Notes under the pieces: generated by a model
Database searches by the model: none
Seen by the model: only the letters and a program-made list of their open reading frames with translations
Told to the model about the DNA's origin: nothing
Assembly: GCA_944472135.2 (NCBI GenBank)
Contig: OX235262.1
Coordinates: forward strand, 168,577,509-168,641,508
Source: Trichobilharzia regenti
Taxonomy: Eukaryota; Platyhelminthes; Trematoda; Strigeidida; Schistosomatidae
DNA length: 64,000 nucleotides
Direction of reading: 5' to 3'
Shown here: in pieces, positions 1-10,440 of the stretch
Layout: each line of letters starts with the position of its first letter
Position numbering within the stretch: the first letter of the stretch is position 1
Position numbers and translations under genes: made by a program

Positions 1-1331
1 TTAATAATAATAATATATTCCTTCCTGTTTATGCAGGAACATACCTATTGTACAGGCATGGATAAGTTATTATATAAATTACACATAATTTGATGTGTAA
101 TGGACTTACAGTTTGGTTGTTTTTTCTGACTTCAGAGTCAGTCGGAACAGTCTGCTATAATGTCTGTTTGTGTAGCACATAAAGAGATATAGAAATATTG
201 TCTTCGCATTAACAAAAAACCCAGACATCACATGAATGTAATACAGATATATGGGAAAAAAAAGCTTGAAGTCAATTCTCTTATATAACTTTGTTGTGAA
301 CAGCACCCTTGGCTTAAAGATTATTGATGTATTATGTTGAGATCAGTGATATATTTATTCCATTTTTCAGCAGTCTTATCGTAGTTTCATAACAGGAAAG
401 AAATTTGATCGTGGAGGCGAAAATTAGATAAGGTCATGTAAGTTGTTTTACTGCATCAAATGGTGCCGAGGTCGATTCCAGAATTCCCCATTTGCGCCAT
501 TTGTGTCTGCATGGCGGACTGTACTCGTAAGTTGAGTAAAATGTTGAAAACCAGTTGCTTCTTCATTTCAGATCATGAATACTCATTTACATCGTGTCCG
601 CCAGCTTCTTTAAATGGTAGAATTGGATCGTTCCTGGAATTTGAGTGATTATGGGATAAATGGTTTGGAATTAATCATAGCAGTTAGAATACAGTTAAAC
701 ATGCAGAGAAGTACTTTTGATTCAGCAACCGGTGAATTTTTTATTCTTTTCGATCTAGTACCAGAATAACTGCGAACCATTCCATTCAATATGTCGAATA
801 AGGCACGCAGGAGGAGATCATTACCATCAAATGAGTCAACTTGATCTGAGATGCAGCTTTCAGCATGTTTTCGTTATATCATAGATATCCAGGTTTATTG
901 GCGCTGTAGAGGCAGTGATTTGGATTATAACGTATTCTACAAAGTCTCCGTGCCCATTTGAAGTATACATATGCTTTGAAAGGATTACTTTGTTGGCTCC
1001 TACCCCCACTGAGTGTTAACAACAGCTGCTGTGGGTTTATGTATTTCCTCGCCTTTTTGGATAAAACATCGCCGCATTCTTTTTGGGTAGGAGACCAGTT
1101 GGTGGATTATAAATGATGTCCAAGTAACTTTTATCTTTTCATGTGGTGTTGCGGTAAGTTTCTACCTTGTTTTCTCATATTTCATTCGTATGTTGATTAT
1201 GGTTCGCCCTTTGTATCAGGTAGACATAGTTTGATCGACTCTTGATTGAATGGGTGTTATTGTCATGACTGCTGCTTTTTGTCTGGAATTATAAATAGAG
1301 ACAAAACAAACAACAGGTGTAGTCTCTGAGT

Positions 1332-2714
1332 TCATACATTAAATGGGCCTATGATTTCTGAAACTCTTACATGGGAATTACCATTGGTATCAATTACAAA
1401 CTCACTTAGTGTGTCATTAAGTGCCTTTTCAAAGGAGGCCAATGTGCTTGCTAGTCGTATTTTCTCAGGTAGTTTGTTCCATATTTGGGCATACCTAATC
1501 AAGAAAAACTTTTGCCTGGTGGCTGTTTTACATGGTTCTATAGCCACTGTACCTTTAGTGTGCCTAAGGTTGTATCCTGTGTTACCTGAGAACCGAGTAT
1601 AGTTAGCAGGGGTATACACTATTTGGTTAAGAAGCTTATAGAAGAGTAACAGATTTAGTCGCAGTCGCCTTAACCATAATGTTTCTAGTCCCAGGATTTC
1701 ACATCTGGTAGAGTAGTTTGTGCCGTTATCGGTTCCGAGTACTTTTCGCGTGAAGTACCTCTGTACTCCTTCTACTTTCAGTTTGTCTTCTATGCGTGTA
1801 CTGCTGAATATGAATGAGCAGTAATCTAGGAGTGGGCGCACACATACCTTGTACAGTAGTATTCTGGACTCGTTTCTGTAGAAGTTCCTGAGTAGGAAAC
1901 CAATAAGCCTTCGTGATTTCGACACTTGATTCGAGATATGCTCTGAAAATGATAGATTGTGTGAATATTTCAGTCCTAGGTCTAGTACAGATTTGAGTCT
2001 GGGGATTTTGTGGCCCTGAATTGCTAGGTTGAGGTCAAGGTTGGAACAGCCTATGCAGAGCCATCCACACTTTTCAACATTAAACTCAAGTCTCCACGTG
2101 TCACACCATCTATCCATTTTTGCTAATTCTTCATGTATGGAGTTCATAGTTGGGCCGATATCTGTATTTGTGCAGGTATATGTCACCTTCAAGTCATCTG
2201 CATACAGTATTGGCTTGCCTATACTAAAACATTCACATATACTGTTTATGTATATAATGAAAAGAAGGGGTCCCAATACACTCCCCTGGATGACACCACT
2301 GCTGATTGGTCTAGGTCTGGAGGTCATTGAGCCAACTTTAGTTGTCTGATTCCTGTCATAGAGAAATGATTTTATCCAATTGTAGAGGGGGTTGCGTATC
2401 CCTAGTGAGCATAGCCTACCGACTAACAGACTATGTGGGACTCTGTCGAAGGCTTTCCTTATATCGAAATAGAGGATAATCACTAGCTCTCTCCTATCTC
2501 TTCTATAGGTGACTTCGTTGAAAAAGTCTATATGGCAAGTGACGCAAGATCTTTTCTTGAGGAATCCGTGTTGTGACAGGTTGATGAGTTTATGTTTTAG
2601 AAAGTAGTCTGACATTTGGTCCTTGATTACTTTCTCCATGATCCTTGATATGACTGGTGTTATATTGATAGGCCTATAATTACATGCACTAGTTTTGGCC
2701 CCTCCTTTATGCTT
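1332..2714 (-). pseudogene. CR1-A ORF2, reverse transcriptase body (left arm)
   Basis: This is the RT part of a CR1 ORF2 polyprotein, which would copy the element's RNA at a nicked chromosomal target. Visible motifs, in order, are the NYRPINI block, QHGF..RSC, YFDIRKAFD (motif A), GVIQGSVLGPLLF and the catalytic YADD. The last 200 residues are the conserved C-terminal extension of CR1-type proteins, with a C..PLLDYC block and a WNKLPEKIR block. The frame is open for 435 residues from its first internal methionine. A one-base frameshift in an A-run near 2730 cuts it off from the endonuclease part, so it is not a working ORF2. Confidence 0.9.
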
Positions 2715-3988
2715 AGGTAATATATATGTTTTTCCAAGTTTCAGGGTAGGTTTCGGTCACTAGTGAGATATTAAATATTCTAAGTAATAATACAATCATA
2801 TCCGTACCACCGTTTTTGTATATGACGGATGGTATATCGTCTATCCCACAACTACTGTTAGCTTTTAATGTCCTTACCGCCGATGCTATATTTTGTATAT
2901 TAAAGTTTATTTCACCTAACTTGTAGTTATTTTTGCAGGTTATGTCGAGAATTGGGGACGGATGTGCTTTGGTGTTATTGGAGAACCACTCACTCAGGAG
3001 TTCACTAATGATCTGGGGATCATCATAAATTATACCTTCGTGTTCTAAATGACTGATATTGTTTTCTTCACCCTTCTTCAGCCGTTTTTGCAAGATTTTG
3101 CAGAGTTCCTGGGTTTTAGAGGTGCCCTCTAGGGCTTTATTTTCCTCGACTTGTGCTTTCATTTTATGTCTCTCATCTAAATTTTTAAATATTTCGTGTA
3201 TCAGGTGTAATGCATTAAATTCTTTGTATAAATAAAATCTCCTTTTTAGTTTCCTTAGTTTTATTCGCGTTTTGCGATCTATGAACAGAGTTGGTGTCTT
3301 TAGGGCAGATTTCAGGGGTGCGATTGTGTCTCTTACCGAACTGATTGTCTTGTAGAAGGTATTTAGTATTACTTCTAAGTTATTATTGGTGAAGTATTCA
3401 CCCCAGTCTGAGCTTCTCAAGAGCGTTGGTAGGAATTCCCAGTCGGCATTTCGATAGTCCCTATATTGATAGTAAACCGGGGAACTTTTAGGTATGTGTT
3501 TAGTTGTTAGTTGTAAGGGTAGGGTGCAGTACAGTATGTTGTGGTCACTGTTGTCGAGTTTATCCCTCACCTCTATCGAGATCGGCTCTATTTTGTGACA
3601 GAGGATTAAGTCGAGAATATTGTTGTGTCGTGTTGGGAGGCGTACGCACTGCTTCCATCCTCCTACATCTATGGCTTCTAGGATCACCTCGTAGGTACGC
3701 GGTCCAGTGCAGGTATCCCAGTTCACTCCAGGGAGGTTGAAATCGCCACAAACTAGTTTGTAGTCGAATTCCAGCTTAGGTACAACCTCTAGTATTTCTC
3801 CGATAACCGTATCAGTCGTTATAGGGCTGTTAGGGGCTTTGTATATACATCCCACAAGAATGTGATTTTCATTCGTGTGGATGCTTATCCACTTGGATTC
3901 TGGGAGTTTGTCGATAGTTAGGTTTGTAAAGGTATTGGAGTTAGTGGATTTAGAGGCATATATTAGACAGCCGCCTCCTCTCTTGTCT
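2713..3988 (-). pseudogene. CR1-A ORF2, endonuclease C-terminal part and linker (left arm)
   Basis: This segment encodes the second part of an apurinic-like endonuclease, which nicks target DNA, and the linker into the RT. The endonuclease signatures GDFNLPGVNW and SDHNIL are present. The N-terminal part of the domain, with the catalytic-type ETWL motif, lies beyond the RTE insertion at 5023-5158. The frame ends at a TAA created by the same frameshift that begins the downstream RT frame, and the same frameshift occurs in the copies at 31479 and 58429. Confidence 0.88.
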
Positions 3989-5022
3989 AATCTCGTTGAC
4001 TTGGAATATGCAGACGATATAGTCCTTCTAGGCGAAGACGCTGACGAAATGCACAGTCTTCTAAACACCTTGAGCCGCAATCTACGAATGTTTGGCATGC
4101 GATTCGCTCCCGCCAAATGCAAGATGATGTTACAGGACTGGACCACATCGACGCCTAGTTTAAAAATAGGAAGTGAAGTGGTAGAGCACGTTGACCGCTT
4201 CACTTATTTGGGAAGTACCATCAGCCCCAACGGGCTGATCTCTGACGAAATCTCAGCACGAATACAAGGGGCTCGTTTCGCATTTGTTAGTTTACGCCGA
4301 CTCTGGCGTAGACGAGATGTTCGACTATCGACCAAAGGGCGGATGTACTGCTCATCAGTCCGCTCCGTCCTCCTTTATGGCCAGCTGTGAGACCTGGCCA
4401 CTGAGAGTGGAAGACATGAAAAGACTAGCTGTCTTTGATCATAGGTGCCTGCGTTCTATTTCCCGTGTAAAGTGGCATAATAAGGTGAGCAACATTGAGG
4501 TTAGGCGTAGAGTTCTAGGTAAACAGGGGAAATCAATCGACGAAGTCGTGAAGCTACATCGACTGAGATGGTTAGGACATGTGTTACGTATGCCAAGTCA
4601 TCGCCTCCCTCGACGAGCTATGTTAGCGGATATAGGGTCAGGCTGGAAAAAAGCTAGCGGCGGTCAAACAAAAACTTGGCATCAGTCAATGAAATCCACA
4701 GCAGTTAGTCTAAGCCACGTAGGAAGGTGTAGACTTCCAGGCTGGGGTCCTCGGGACGGTAAAAACTATGGTTGGAAACAATTGGTGACATGGCTCAAAA
4801 CCGTTCTCAGTGGCGCAGATGCATCCACTCCCTGTGACTTATGATTTCCAATGAAACTGTTTTGTATTTCTTTATTACTCCTTTGTCTCACACCTCTGCT
4901 CACTGTCTCTATTATGCTTTTCTTGTACTTTCTTCTCTTGCTTCGCGTGCTACACGGAATGTGGCGACTTGAACTTCCGCACATTTGTGCAAAGTTCTAT
5001 GTCGAAAACAGACAGACAGATA
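3989..5022 (+). mobile_element. RTE-like non-LTR fragment inserted antisense in CR1-A (left arm)
   Basis: The plus strand encodes the 3' part of an RTE-type reverse transcriptase. It starts just before LEYADDIVLL (the YADD catalytic box) and runs through FTYLGSTIS, the WRRRDVRLS block, the CETWPLRVED block and the RLRWLGHVLRMP block, ending in GWGPRDGKN. It is 5'-truncated. Frameshifts lie near 4385 and 4760. It ends in a short GACA-rich tail at about 5008-5022. It splits the CR1-A endonuclease between the residues NDRV and RGGGCLIYA. The same insertion is at 29178-30203 and 56110-57144; the last has an undamaged C-terminus. Confidence 0.88.
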
Positions 5023-5158
5023 GACTCTGTCATTCCTGTGGATGTTATAGTTATCAATTATCAGCTTTGTGTCAGGTATATCAATAGTAAGCCAAGTTTC
5101 AGTTACCAGAATCAGTGTTGGCCGCTCCATGTATACCAAGCTGCGAAGGGAAGTTATT
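5023..5158 (-). pseudogene. CR1-A endonuclease N-terminal scrap (left arm)
   Basis: About 45 codons of the endonuclease start survive, including the VTETWLT motif that holds the catalytic glutamate in this family, and run to NIHRNDRV where the RTE fragment enters. The 5' edge falls within an AAAAT shared with the neighbouring (ATT)n tail, as expected for 5'-truncated target-primed insertion. Confidence 0.8.
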
Positions 5159-6295
5159 TTAATAATAATAATAATATATTTCTTCCTGTTTATGCAGGAA
5201 CATACCAATTGTACAGGCATGGATAAGTTATTATATAAATTACACAAATTGTTGTATGATGAATTTACAGTTTGGTTGTTCTTTCTGACATTAGAGTCAG
5301 ACGGAACAGTCTGCTATAAAGTCTGTTTGTGTAGCACATAAGCAGATATAGAGATATTTTCTTCGCATTAAAGAAACCCAGACATCAGATGAATGTAATG
5401 CGGATATCTGGGAAAAATGGTAGAATTCAATCCTCTTACATAACTTTGTTGTGAACAGCACCCTCGGCTCAAAGTTTATTGATGTATTATGTTGAGATCA
5501 GTGATATATTTATTCCATTTTTTCAGTAGTCTTATCGTAGTTTTATAACAGGAAAGAAATTTGATCGTGGATGCGAAAACTAGATGAGGTCATGTGATGT
5601 TGTTTTACTGCATCAAATGGTGCTGAGGTCGGCTCCATTTGTGTCTGCATGGCGGACTGCATTCGTGAGTTCAGAAAAATGTTGAAAACTGTTTGAAAAC
5701 CAGTTGCTTCTTCATTTGAGATCATGAATACTCATTTACAGCATGTTCGCCAGCGTCTTCAAATGGTAGAATTGGATCGTTCATGGAATTTGGGTGGTTA
5801 TGAGGTAGATGGTCTGGAATTAATCCTCATTTCAGTTTAGATGCAGGGTTGCTCGACCTCGACCAGAAGATGAATAGGAGTATCAGAGTACCAAAAAGAG
5901 AAAGTATGTGAACATTAAAAGGATATTAATGTATATATATAATTGTTTATGTCAATTGTATAATAAATTATTAAAAAATTATTTTTAGTTATAGTTCTTT
6001 TCACGTATTTATGCGAAGTCTTAGAGTCTATTTAGTGTCATGATGTGTATTAATGAGTCTGAGCGTTTTAGTGTTCTAATGACTGATGCGTTTTAGAAGT
6101 AAGTAATGAGTTCTGGTAGGGATAGACTTTGGGATAAAACAGTTTATATAGCAAGCGTTTGAAGGTTACAATAAAGTGACACGTCCTATTTCTAGGGGTA
6201 AACTATTCCTGTATGTTCCGTACTAAGTCTTTATGCATCCATGCTGCTAGTTTATTTATGGTTTTTAGATTGTTAAGGGTGTTGAAGTGCGTTTT

Positions 6296-7918
6296 TTAGG
6301 TGCTGTAGTAGATTAGTAGTTGATTCGTTTTAGGAGTAAATAGTTTATTGATATAATCAGTAGAGTGAAACAGTCTATGCAGAGAGCGTTTGAAACTTGT
6401 AACCAAAGAGCAAGTTCTGACATCTAGGGGCAGGCTATTCCATATTTTAGAATACATGACTGTGAAGAAGTTTTCACGGAGTGTTGACTTAAAAGAATGA
6501 GTTGTCACTGTGGAAGTTTGGTTACGCAGATCGTAAGAACCTTCCTGTGCGAATTGTATGTCCCTGTTACCTGAGAATGATATTTTGTGAAGGACCTTAG
6601 AGAAGAATATTAGGTTTATAATAAGTTACCTTGTCCAAAGTGGGTCAAGTTTTAGGATCATGCACCGTGAGATGTAGTCTTTCTTACAATCATAGTCAAG
6701 TAGTTTTGAGGTAAAATATCGTTGGATACTTTCCATCCTTAGCTTATCACGTGTGCGAGTGCTGCTTATAATAAGTGGACAGTATTCTAGTAGTGGTCTG
6801 ACACATGTTTTGTACAGAATTAGCTTGGCTTCATTGTCGTGGAAGTTCCTGAGTATGCATCCCAAGAGCATCCTCGATTTTCTAGTCTGTGATGCTACTT
6901 GCTCAGAGAATGTCAAGTCACTAGAGTACCTCAGGCCTAGGTCAACGACACTTCGGAGTCTGGTTAGGTTAGCAGATTGAAGCGTTAATTTCAGGTCAAT
7001 TGAGGGTGCACCGAAGCAGATCCAGCCACACTTGTTCAGATTGAATTGGAGGTTCCATAGGGACGACCAAGCAGTCATTTTATCTAATTCCTTCTGCACT
7101 ACATTCTCGAAGTTCCCTAAGTCATCACTTTGGAATGTATAGGCTACTTTTAGGTCATCTGCAAAGATGAATGGCTTCCCATGCGTGAAGCAAGCGCATA
7201 TGTCATTGATGTATAGTGTAAATAGGAGGGGTCCAATGACACTACCTTGTACTACACCAGAAGTGATAGGGCTAGGTTTGGAGGTTGCAGACCCGAGTTT
7301 AACTATTTGGGACCTGTTGTTAAGGAATGATTTAAGCCATCCTAATAATGGGTAACGTATTCCTAAGGAGTTCAGCTTATTTGTTAGCAGTAAATGGTCA
7401 ACACGGTCAAATGCCTTAGAAATGTCAAAGTAGATGACGAGTACTAGTTGCCGTCTGTCACGACTGCTGGTTACAAAATTGAAGAAGTCTAGGTGACATG
7501 TTAAACATGATCTGGATTTCAGGAATCCATGTTGGTTTGGACTTATAATATTCCAGCTAAGCATATGTTTGATTAGGTTATCTTTGACCAGTCTCTCCAT
7601 GATTCTAGATGCTATAGGTGTGATATTGATTGGCCGGTAGTTACTGACTTCAGTTTTCGAGCCAGATTTGTGTTTAGGCATAATGAATGTTGTCTTCCAT
7701 ACGTCAGGGTAAGTTTGAGTTTCTAGGGATATTGTGAATACTTTAAGAAGCAGTAGAAGAATGTCAGGGCCACCATATTTATAGAAGTAAGATGATATAC
7801 CGTCGGTACCGAAACCTTTTGAACTTTTGAGGGTTTTTATAGTTTGGTTAATATTAGCGTAAGTGAATTGAACAGTGCTGATTTTATTTGGTGTGAGTGG
7901 AGATGGAGTTTGTGCCAT
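6296..7918 (-). pseudogene. CR1-C ORF2 reverse transcriptase, nonsense-broken (left arm)
   Basis: The RT motifs are the same as in the right-arm partner at 26281-27903: YRPINIT, QHGFLKSRSC, YFDISKAFD, VVQGSVIGPLLF and FADD. Here an arginine codon is replaced by TAA at 6626-6628, just after the LDPLWTR block, which removes the C-terminal 110 residues; the rest stays open down to 6296. The right arm reads through this point, so the two arms have diverged at a coding-critical site. Confidence 0.88.
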
Positions 7919-8700
7919 ATTAGTAACAGGGTGTATGTCGAGTACCTGGATTGAGGGGTTAAGGGCTTACCTGCAAACGTTTTGTTGAATAGTTCACATA
8001 TGTCTGCAGAGTTGGTGCATAGCCTACCTTTGTCTATGATGAGAGAAATGCTGTGATTTTTGCGGTTCATTCGCTTCCTTAAGATTTCTGTGAGTGCATA
8101 CACTCTAGAAGGACTGGCTACTGCGATGCGTTCTTCGTTTCTCATACGGAAATGTCGAGCTAGTGAGATAGAGCTAAGGGTGTTAAGTATTAGACCTAGA
8201 GTGCCAAAGTCGTGGTGTTTGAAGTAACTTGTTGAGAGTCTCTTCAGTTTCGTACGATCCTTTGGTTTTATGAATGGCTTTCTGTGTGGGGAAACCTTTA
8301 GTGTTTGGAGTGGAATGACAGCATCTAAGCACGTGTTAGAGTTATGGTAGAAGATGGTTAGATCTCACGATAGGTCATCAGTAGTGAAGTATTCATCCCA
8401 TTCGGAGGATCTTAGCATTGATTCTACTAAGGCCCAGTTTGCCTTACTATAGTTCCAATATATGACTTGTTGTGAAGTGGAGGTATGAGATGCATTGCTA
8501 CTCAGCGGAAGTGGCAGTGCACATATCACTGTTTTGTGGTCGCTCCCTGGAAACTCAGAACCTACTAGCGTTGAAAGGGGGCTTATATTGTGGCAGAAGA
8601 TTAAGTCTAGTACGTTATTGCCTCTTGTGGGAGTGGTGACAGTTTGTTTCCAGCCAAGTATATCCAGCGTGCCTAAAAACTTATCAAATATCGCAATGCA
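7837..8700 (-). pseudogene. CR1-C ORF2, endonuclease remnant and linker (left arm)
   Basis: On the minus strand the fragment begins inside the endonuclease, near the GWKQTVTTPTR block, and keeps the SDHKTVI motif. It continues through a basic linker toward the RT. The left arm has a premature stop at 8365-8367 where the right arm encodes arginine, and a frameshift near 7960 separates it from the RT frame. Confidence 0.8.
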
Positions 8701-8705
8701 CAGCA

Positions 8706-9140
8706 CACAAGTACTCATGAAAGTCCTGCTAGACTATTCAAATCTGGAGTTCTCCAAACACATCTGAAGTCTGAGACTTACGATGCCCATTATCACAGAG
8801 GGATTTACTATAGACCTTCTGTTGGAATCATACTACACAAAATGGGAAACCGAATGGTGAAGCTACTAGACATCGAAGATAATTCAGTTGACAACTGACA
8901 CCTGGATCAAGTGAAAATAAATGAAGTAGGCCGTTTCGATTATAATTTTAATGATCCCGCTACTAATCCTGATTTTATAGATAATTCCGAAGTAATTCCA
9001 GATGATACTTATGAAAATAATATCAGAGAATCAGTTAGAAGATCGCAGCTACTTGCAAGCAAACCAATGCATCATTATAAATACGCAAGGCGACATTCGA
9101 CGTGTGGCGGATATGGTGATTGACAATTTCTATCTTTGTA
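8706..9140. other. Unrecognised segment between CR1-C and BEL gag (left arm)
   Basis: I do not recognise this ~435-bp segment. The plus strand has a 70-codon open frame at 8911-9123, rich in N, D and P, ending HSTCGGYGD. An apparently related frame upstream (about 8750-8895) ends at a TGA. It might be a transposon or host-exon scrap. The mirrored segment, 25077-25493, lacks 17 bp (near 9013-9030 here), which shifts the frame. No intron or promoter signal is convincing. Confidence 0.5.
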
Positions 9141-9356
9141 TTATTTGAATTGTAAATAATCAGCTGGGTTTCCATCAAAACACCGTGGTTCAAATTTAGG
9201 GAGTTTGATGTTCCTATTATCCCTGAACGGCGAAACAGTAACATCAACCATGTCATGCCTAACATCAGACACATCGTTACAATTAACAGACAAGTCACCA
9301 TGACTTACTTTCCTGTTTGCATCCAAGACACTCTGTCCCTTCTTTGACCCAGGCAT
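9141..9356 (-). pseudogene. BEL/Pao-type gag, N-terminal fragment (left arm)
   Basis: This is the first 70 codons of the same gag that is complete at 49220: it starts MPGSKKGQ and reaches the CFDGNPADYLQF block at the entry of the DUF1759-like domain. The element is then cut and the unrecognised segment follows. The start ATG sits about 145 bp downstream of the LTR edge, as in the complete copy. Confidence 0.85.
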
Positions 9357-9500
9357 TGTTGAACTTGAACCAATTCCAAAAAGTTCCAGATATTGCTTGT
9401 TCAAAGAGGACTTGACCGGCACCAGGAAAGATGAACGGTGACTATCCAAACTTTCACCAACTGTCTGAATCCGCCAGAATCTGTTTCTCCCGTCAGAAAC

Positions 9501-9860
9501 TGTCAGCCACGTCTCGCAAACCGTTAATGCCCAGCTCTTGCTACGCTCGGGCTCACGCTGTTCCTTGCAGGTTTTCAGAAACGCTTAGTAATAACGGACG
9601 AAAAAACCAAAAGACCGATTGGCCGCTTTGGAATTCTTTATTGTTACACCAACATATAAAAATAATGGTTTTACTAGGGTCTGTGAACAAATATTATAAT
9701 AATAAATCACAAGATTACTTCTGACGGTTAACTGCTGACTTCTTTCTGAACAGCGACCGATGAGACGATGACTGTCGTATTGATGCCTCCGCAAAAATTG
9801 GGGAAGTTGATTTTGAGCAAACAACCGTGAATTGATCGTTCATTGTTCAACTGCATTGTT
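9501..9860 (-). mobile_element. BEL LTR interrupting CR1-B (left arm)
   Basis: The segment matches the 357-bp LTRs at 48719 and 53385. On the plus strand it starts TGTCAGCCAC and the other edge is a degraded GCATTGTT where CATTGACA is expected. It sits inside the linker part of CR1-B ORF2, right after a codon run matching the CR1-A residues NTKAHP. It is followed on the minus strand by the gag leader and gag fragment. Confidence 0.87.
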
Positions 9861-10440
9861 AGGTGCACTCTGGTGTCATTGCAAAACCACTCACTGAGGA
9901 GTTCACTTATAACCTTGGGATCGCTGTATATCATACTCTTATGTTCCAAGATGCTTACATTGTTGTCTTTACTGCTTTTTAGACGTTTTTGCAATATCCT
10001 ACAAAGTCCCAGAGTTTTGGTGTTACCCATAAGCGCTTTATTTTCCTCATGTTGTGACTTCATTTTGTGTTTCTCTTCAAGCAGTTTAAGAGTTTCATGT
10101 ATTTGGTTTAAAGCATTAAATTCCTTAAATACATAGTATTTCCTTTCCAATTTCCTTAGTTTTGTTGCGTATTGCGGTCAATAAATGGAGTTGGTGTCTT
10201 TAGGGCAGATTTTAGGGGCGCGATTGTGTCTCTTGCTGAGCCAACTGTTTTGTAGAAAATCTCAAGCGATACTTCTAAGTTATTGTTGATGAAGTATTCT
10301 TCCCAGTCAGAACTTCTCAACAGATATGATGGGAATTCCCAATCAGCATTCTTATAGTCCCTATATTGATAGCGCACCGAGGAATTTTTAGGTGTGTATT
10401 TAGTTGTTAGTGGGAGGGGTAGCGTGCAGCACACGTACAT
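9861..10440 (-). pseudogene. CR1-B ORF2, middle fragment (left arm)
   Basis: Translated on the minus strand this matches the CR1-A linker (CTLPLPLTTKYTP, YRDYKNADWEF, SDWEEYFINNNLEV and the KEFNALNQIHE block). A frameshift lies near 10153. It continues the ORF2 that stops at 13573, so CR1-D split one CR1-B gene in two. It then ends in the BEL LTR. Confidence 0.87.

Larger units (their letters stand above)
1..5158 (-). mobile_element. CR1-A non-LTR retrotransposon, 5'-truncated copy (left arm)
   Basis: Read on the minus strand, this copy holds the start of the endonuclease (5023-5158), an RTE fragment (3989-5022), the rest of the endonuclease with the RT N-terminal region (2713-3988), the RT body (1332-2714), a ~1.3-kb 3' UTR and an (ATT)n tail at the window start. 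The terminal hairpin TTCCTG/CAGGAA lies at 22-39. ORF1 and the 5' UTR, present in the copy at 53747-61096, are missing. The truncation abuts the (ATT)n tail of the adjoining CR1-C. It mirrors 29043-34191. Confidence 0.9.
5159..8705 (-). mobile_element. CR1-C non-LTR retrotransposon, 5'-truncated (left arm)
   Basis: This is a second CR1 subfamily. Its ORF2 differs clearly from that of CR1-A, yet its last ~700 bp of 3' UTR closely resembles CR1-A's. The (ATT)n tail is at 5159-5182 and the terminal hairpin TTCCTG/CAGGAA at 5183-5200. Between the RT stop and the shared UTR lies a decayed second ORF2 C-terminus (about 5940-6295). The 5' edge lies inside the endonuclease. It mirrors 25494-29042. 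Confidence 0.87.

Noticed and set aside
4340..4380. CTGATGAG-like hammerhead core in the RTE fragment (minus strand)
   Set aside because: No GAAA box or closing stems follow, and the bases encode a conserved RT C-terminal block.
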